A stretch of 64,000 nt of DNA, taken from contig NC_089432.1 in NCBI RefSeq assembly GCF_026210795.1, positions 1,860,001 to 1,924,000 on the forward strand. Reading direction: 5' to 3'. Position 1 is the stretch's first letter. The number at the start of each line of letters is the position of its first letter. The translations under genes and the position numbers were made by a program. This DNA is from Rhizophagus irregularis (Eukaryota; Glomeromycota; Glomeromycetes; Glomerales; Glomeraceae). The notes under the pieces are model-generated. The model made no database searches. It saw only the letters and a program-made list of their open reading frames with translations, and was not told the origin of the DNA. This document shows positions 58,686-64,000 of the stretch, in pieces.

Positions 58686-60751
58686 ATGTTGGAACAAGAC
58701 TACAGTATTCCTTCGCCAACACTTTCACCATTTACTGTAAATTTAATGGAAGAAGAATATGTTGACGAAATAAACAGTGAGCATGAAAGAATTTCACTTT
58801 CACTTAATGAATTGCTAGCTGATAATGATACTGATAGTACTAGTATTAATAGCGAAGATTTTGAAGAAGAAGTTGAAGAAGAACAGAAAGTTTGCAATGA
58901 AAAAGATGAAATCATAGATAATTTAGAACAAACAAGATTTACACCATGTGTAATTGTTGATTTTATTGAAGGTGAGATTAAGCAGTGTAAAAAAACAGCA
59001 AATTTAAGACAACTTCGCAATTTATTTGGTACTTGGCAAGTTGATAGAGATGCGGTTAACAAAGTTAATGGTGTTTTATCAAAATTAGGTGTATGCGATT
59101 CACACTTCCAATTTGATAATAAATATTTACATTAATCACTGTTCAAACAAACAAAGGACTTTGATGAAGGAATTATTCAATGGCGTCAGTGTATTTTCTG
59201 TAACAAATATATCACATTTTTTTCTAGGGGTAAAGGATGTATGGTACACTCATGGTATTTAAACAAAAAAAATATTCAAGTTCCGTGTATTGGTCAATAT
59301 GTATGTGAGGCGTTACAATCATGCCCACCTTTATGCAATCCAGCTTTTGGAAATGTTAAGAGACCATTGTATTTGTTGTTTATGTTACGAAAATTTGGGT
59401 GGTCACATTTACCATCATTCTGGAATTAGAGGAAAAAAAGCATCAATATGCATTTCTGAAAATTTACATGCAGATGATATAACAAAAGGACTTGAATTTA
59501 TAGGCAATTTATTAATCAATATTGCATGAACAGGAAATAATGAAATTAAAAAAAATATTTTAATTAAAATTTTCGAGGCTCTTCTTCTTTTTTTTCCATT
59601 AAAATCTGATTCCACTACCACTTTTTCCACTTCAACTGCTAATACATCAAACTACGAAGAACAGGAAAAAATTATTCTTAACGAACCTCCTAGTTTATTC
59701 ATGATAAAGACTCTTTTTATAAAAATTTATAAAGAAAAAGAATATAGAAAGAATGTAGAAATTAATGATTTTAATGTAAATATTTCTTTATTTTTCTTAT
59801 TTTCTTATAAATAAATATACAATTTTATATTTTTGGTTTATTTTAATAGGAATTTGGATGTACGTTTGGACAAAAATTGTGGAATTCACGATTAGACATC
59901 AATTTTAAAAAATCTGCCATAGAATCTCCACAGACCATTCAAGAGTACTATAATGCTTTTCCAGAATTTTTAAAAAATTTTTTTTCTGGAATGGTTGATA
60001 AACTGTACGAAAAAAGATATCAATATGTAATTTTCAACGAAAAAAACATAATAAATGACCAAAAGTAAAAATTCCTGAACAGACAATAAAAGTTGTAACA
60101 TTTATTGCATCAATGTTACTAAGTTTAGCTTTTCCTCACCTAAAGGTTTGGTTACCTCAAGTTTTAGCTAGTCTCAGTCATATGCCATGATTATTAGGTT
60201 ATTTTCGACAATTGTTAACAGTTTGTCATGTAACATCACATACAGATCGGCATGAACGAAAACTTGCAAAAATTCGGATGGAAACATCAGATCCAACAAG
60301 ACGCCTAATACAAGGAAGTAATGTTTGGAATTTGGCTATTATCGATAATATAGACTTTAAAGAGAAAAGCTTCAAATTTGGCAATATCTATGATGTTACT
60401 CATGGTAGTTCTCACATGACTCTTCGAATGGCTTTTCAAATTCAATTACCAATTGAAGTAGAAGCTGGCCCAGAAAAAATTATTGAATTAACTGCCAAAA
60501 CTCCTCTATTTGAATATTGGTATTAATAAAACATTAACAATATTTCAACAAATTATATATAAACTATTGGATTTCAAAAAAATTAATGAAAAACTTACTT
60601 ATGAAACAAACTTCAACACCGAAACTATTAAACGTGAAATACTTAATAAATTAGATTTTGGATGTCGTGGTCCATCTTCTAATATTGTTATATTAGAACC
60701 AGGATTAAATCCAAATTCAGATGATGAAATTTTACACGTTGCTGAAATGTA

Positions 60752-62041
60752 CAGTCGCTTCAGAAAGTATCGCCCGATTTTTCGTTGTGTAATGATACAC
60801 CCAATTTAAATTATTTATACCCCTATTTTTTATTATTTTAAATGTTTTCCTCATAATTTTATGACCTGATGAACGCATTGCACGGTTAAAAAAATTATGT
60901 CACATTATACTGAATTATCTCCTCTGGAGAAAAGAAAAATACTAGCATATATGGAAAATTTTAACCCTGCACAAATAGCAAGAAAAATGGGGCGTGACCC
61001 TACCACAATACGTAGATTTATTGACAAATACAAGAAGACAGGGGTGACTGAAAATTTACCGCGATCAGGACGGCCACCTGCTCTCAATAATAATGAGAAA
61101 AATGCACTTATAAATGAAGTTAAGAAGAACAGACGCGAACCTTTACATGAAATTATTAATACATTGGGCTTAAGTTGCAGTTTAACAACTGCTAGACAGA
61201 CACTATATGATGCTGGAATCCATTCCCATGTTGCAGCAAAAAAACCTTTTGTATCAAAAAAGCATGCATTAGCTCGTGTTAGTTGGTGTGAGAAATATAA
61301 AGAAAAAACAATCCAGGATTGGAACCAAGTTATTTTCTCTGATGAATCGAGTGTTGAGATTGGCAAGCAGTCAAGACAGATAAGAGTTTGGAGACATACA
61401 GGGGAAAGGTTTAACATTGAATGTTTGACACCTACTTTTAAAAGTGGTCGAAAATCAGTTATGGTTTGGGGATGTTTCGCTGGAGGAATAAAAGGACCAT
61501 TAATTTTTTGTGATGAAAATAAAGAAGGAGATGAAAAAATCAATTCAAACACTTACATTAGAATCTTAAATTTACATTTATATCCATTTCAACACACAGT
61601 TTGCGAATTAACAGGAAGAGCTGCAATTTTCCAACAGGATAATGCATCTATTCATACCGCGAAAATAACCAAAAATTGGTTGAAGAAGAATAAAATTGCG
61701 ATTATTGATTGGCCGGCAAATTCTCCTGATTTAAACCCAATAGAGAACATCTGGAAACATTTAAAAGACAATATCCAGGCCCGTAAGACCTTTCCAAGAA
61801 CTGTGAGTGAACTTAAAGTTGCACTAAGTGAAGAATGGGAAAATTTGGATTGTTCCATTTTTGAAGAGGTTGTTGCTTCGATGCCACAAAGAATCAATGC
61901 AGTGTTAGAAGCAAGAGGAAGGCCAACACATTATTAGTTATTTTAGAAATTATTTTTTTACGTAAAGTTTAATAAAAATCAATAAAATTTGGCTATTTTT
62001 GGTATCAATTTTAAATCGGGCAATACTTTCTGAGGCAACTG
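60752..62041 (+). mobile_element. Tc1/mariner transposon, apparently complete
   Basis: 1,290 bp bounded by CAGTCGCTTCAGAAAGTATC and complement of CAGTTGCCTCAGAAAGTATT, each continuing into GCCCGATTT. TA lies on both sides (60750-60751, 62042-62043). The ends differ only by three transitions in about 28 bp. It interrupts the host gene between GAAATG and CAAGAAAGAT; removing it with one TA would leave the reading frame open. Confidence 0.95.
60897..61937 (+). CDS. Tc1/mariner transposase, DD34E
   Basis: 346-residue intact frame, a normal length for the family. The N-terminal paired-type helix-turn-helix (LSPLEKRKILAYME, FNPAQIARKMGRDPTTIRRFI) binds the terminal repeats; SGRPP is the hinge motif. 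The second HTH is around 72-105. The DDE catalytic triad is D149 (IFSDESS), D248 (QQDNAS) and E283 (NPIENIW), with 34 residues between D248 and E283, as in Tc1. PANSPDLNP is the typical motif before the Glu. The ATG lies 145 bp inside the left end and the stop 104 bp before the right end. Nothing is damaged, so activity is possible. Confidence 0.96.
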   Translation: MSHYTELSPLEKRKILAYMENFNPAQIARKMGRDPTTIRRFIDKYKKTGVTENLPRSGRPPALNNNEKNALINEVKKNRREPLHEIINTLGLSCSLTTARQTLYDAGIHSHVAAKKPFVSKKHALARVSWCEKYKEKTIQDWNQVIFSDESSVEIGKQSRQIRVWRHTGERFNIECLTPTFKSGRKSVMVWGCFAGGIKGPLIFCDENKEGDEKINSNTYIRILNLHLYPFQHTVCELTGRAAIFQQDNASIHTAKITKNWLKKNKIAIIDWPANSPDLNPIENIWKHLKDNIQARKTFPRTVSELKVALSEEWENLDCSIFEEVVASMPQRINAVLEARGRPTHY

Positions 62042-62065
62042 TACAAGAAAGATTTTTCAATGAAT

Positions 62066-62693
62066 CCCTATAAAAAATAAATGTCCAGAAAATATCTACG
62101 AAAATATCCGGAAAGTGTCCAGAATAAATCTGGCATGTCCAGAAATTGTCCAGAAAATGTCTATTTTTTGCTACAAATTTGATACCTAAAATTTTGATAT
62201 ATCCGGACTTTGTCCAGAATATATCCAGAATTTGTCCAGTATAAAATTTTGGACAAATTCCGGACATAGTAAAAATTCAGATAATTTGAGCTGGACAAAT
62301 TCTGGACGCTACTTCCAAAAAAGGATAAATTAATTTTGTAAAAAAATGCAAAAAGCACAAGACTGACATTCATAACCTTCTTTGTCATACTAATTAAATT
62401 TGCTGAGCAGGCAAAAATACTATATATATATCTATGATATAAAACTTTAAGTTAAAAGCAATTATAATGATGGTCACCTGTTGATCATCTTTTTGTGCCA
62501 AATTTTATGAAAAAATATTTCAGGTCAATTTCCGGACAGATTCTGGACAAAATGAGTGTCCAGAAACGATTGTGTTTTTGGAACAATTTCCGGACATGGT
62601 ACCTGGTATTTTCTTGACATTTTCTGGACAATTATTTAGACAAATTTTCTGGACAATTTCTGGACAATTTCTGGACACTTATTTTTTATAGGG
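62066..62693. mobile_element. MITE built from GTCCAGAAA repeats, AAT duplication
   Basis: Ends CCCTATAAAAAATAAATGTC and complement of CCCTATAAAAAATAAGTGTC continue into CAGAAA, about 26 bp with one mismatch. AAT flanks both sides (62063-62065, 62694-62696), a 3-bp duplication like that of PIF/Harbinger elements. Outer parts repeat TGTCCAGAAA/TTTCTGGACA. It interrupts the host gene and would leave the frame open if one AAT and the element were removed. Confidence 0.88.
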
Positions 62694-64000
62694 AATAGTC
62701 ATTCTTTTTTGGACATTGTAGCAGATGAAGCAATATTTCATAGATTAATTAAATGCAAAGAAAAATGGCCACATATAAGACCGCTTCTAGGTCAGTGGCA
62801 TACCTCCAAAGACTTTTGTTCAGTATTAATAGTTCTATTCTTTAGTTATGGATTATTAAGTTTAGCATCATGCCTAGGTGTTCGTTTTTTAGATAAATTT
62901 GAGTCTGCAGTTGACTTTAAATCAACAGCACGAGTATTAAACCTTATATGGGTGGCGGTAGGAATAGCAATAAACATATATATTACTGAAAAAGGAATAT
63001 TATTTTCTGAAATAATGAATAGTGATAACATTTGTCTCAAGGTATATATCAAAAAATATGGAAATTTTTAGATAATTTTTAATTTTAATTTTACTTACTA
63101 ATGTCAATCTTTAGATATGGAATTTGTATTATCAATGGGCCGGAATCTGGAAGGCATATTGGATGGGGATTCAGGTTGGAAATTTTGATTTACAACGAGA
63201 TTCTTTATCTGCGGCTGGATCTCTTTATGCAAGTGCTGCAAAATCGAATTACACAACGGCAATCGCACATTTTCTTGCTACAATTGCAGCTCATCCACAA
63301 CTAGAAGAAAAATTACGTTATTGTGGTGCTTTTAAGATTCCATATGATGCTGACAGTGATTCTGAAAATGTGCGTCATGTTTGCTTTGGATTCGATGAAG
63401 CTCTAGAGACATTTGGTGTAAGATTTATTAAAGGAAATATTAGTGGTAATGTTATTGATGAGAAGAACGTTAAAATTCAAATAAAAGCATTGCAAAGTGA
63501 AAGGGAAAGAATAGATCTTTTAATGAGTGAATATCTTGATGATAATTCAATTTCATACAGTGAGAAGGCAATTGAATCATGACAAGAATCCTTGTGGGAA
63601 CTTGTTAATGACCTAATAGTAATATTTGGAATGGATGATCCATTATCTCACCAACTATTTCAAAATTACCCACCCACAGAAATACATCAGGAGGGACTTG
63701 ATCGTCTTATTTTGTGTTATTCTAATGGATTGGAAAGAATCAAAGGAATATACCAGCAGAAAGTCTTAAAAATAGAAAGTAGAGTCACTAAAGGTAGAAG
63801 AGTAGCGGGGTGGTTAGAACAAAAATAAAAGATTACAATAATCAAAAAAAATTAAAAAAACAGTCTATTCCCGATCCTTCACAATCATCACAAAAAAATA
63901 CTGATGAAAATTTGAATGAACAATCTACAGACCATTTATCTGATGCTGCTAAGCCACAACCTAAACAAAAAAAGCATCGAACTACTGATGAAGAGATGAA

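Larger units (their letters stand above)
58686..64000 (+). pseudogene. Multi-copy uncharacterised gene, disrupted, runs off the window
   Basis: Start MLEQDYSIPSPTLSPF at 58686, with an acidic N-terminus and TRFTPCVIVDFIEGEIKQC. A cysteine-rich zinc-like region (CIFCNKYI; CICCLCYENLGGHIYHHSG) spans 59190-59430. Then LWNSRLDINF, LAFPHLKVWLPQVLASL, HVTSHTDRHERKLAKIRMET, NVWNLAIIDNIDFKEKSF and a C-terminal half after 62694 (SFLDIVADEAIF.., YQWAGIWKAYWMG.., GFDEALETFGV). Introns lie at about 59775-59849 and 63044-63114. Lesions: TAA 59133, frameshift near 59362, TGA 59527, TGA 60188, shift near 60507, Tc1 at 60752-62041, MITE at 62066-62693, TGA 63580, shift near 63805. The frame is still open at 64000. 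I recall close relatives in many copies in Rhizophagus; function unknown, possibly transposon-encoded. Confidence 0.8.

Overview
The window looks like a stretch of an arbuscular-mycorrhizal fungal genome (Glomeromycotina, most like Rhizophagus). The signs are very AT-rich DNA, eukaryotic genes with short GT-AG introns, decayed members of expanded protein-kinase and kinase-Sel1 families, a TRP-like membrane protein, cytochrome P450s, and dense nested transposons. The taxon is inferred from family content; no marker gene is present.

Layout. 0.3-1.3 kb: small intron-containing gene of unknown function (+). 2.2-3.6 kb: broken protein kinase (-). 5.2-7.3 kb: broken TRP-like channel relative (+). 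9-15 kb: AT-rich DNA with several inverted-repeat elements, one an almost perfect 85-bp-arm palindrome. 16.0-18.1 kb: apparently intact seven-exon cytochrome P450 (+). 21.5-24.1 kb: broken kinase-Sel1 gene (-). 24.3-27.2 kb: three inverted-repeat elements nested inside each other. 28.0-31.4 kb: tandem array of about 19 units, each a 20-40 nt exon-like core between splice-acceptor-like and splice-donor-like sequence, interrupted by two insertions. 34.5-45.4 kb: Ty3/gypsy-type LTR retrotransposon (-) whose Pol carries an extra thymidylate/deoxynucleoside-kinase-like domain between RNase H and integrase. It sits in an older array of ~60-bp repeats that is also split by other insertions. 47.1-55.1 kb: 8-kb region bounded by pogo-like terminal repeats, containing a second micro-exon-like array on the other strand. 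57.1-58.3 kb: truncated P450 pseudogene, broken at a sharp junction by what looks like the left end of a large mobile element. 58.7-64 kb: disrupted multi-exon gene carried by that element, hit by an intact Tc1/mariner transposon and by a MITE.

Two themes stand out. First, the retrotransposon has acquired a nucleotide-kinase domain in frame with RT/RNase H, with a Gag/protease junction at a UGA-CUA stop; this suggests local dNTP supply for reverse transcription (inference). Second, many non-autonomous elements have clear terminal inverted repeats and target-site duplications while their interior is filled with short tandem repeats that differ from copy to copy. Three copies share ends of the form TAGNGCTCCG (one degenerate) with 8-bp duplications. 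Only the 5' gene, the 16-kb P450, the Tc1 transposase and parts of the retrotransposon look open; most other genes are decayed. No tRNA, rRNA or CRISPR was recognised.
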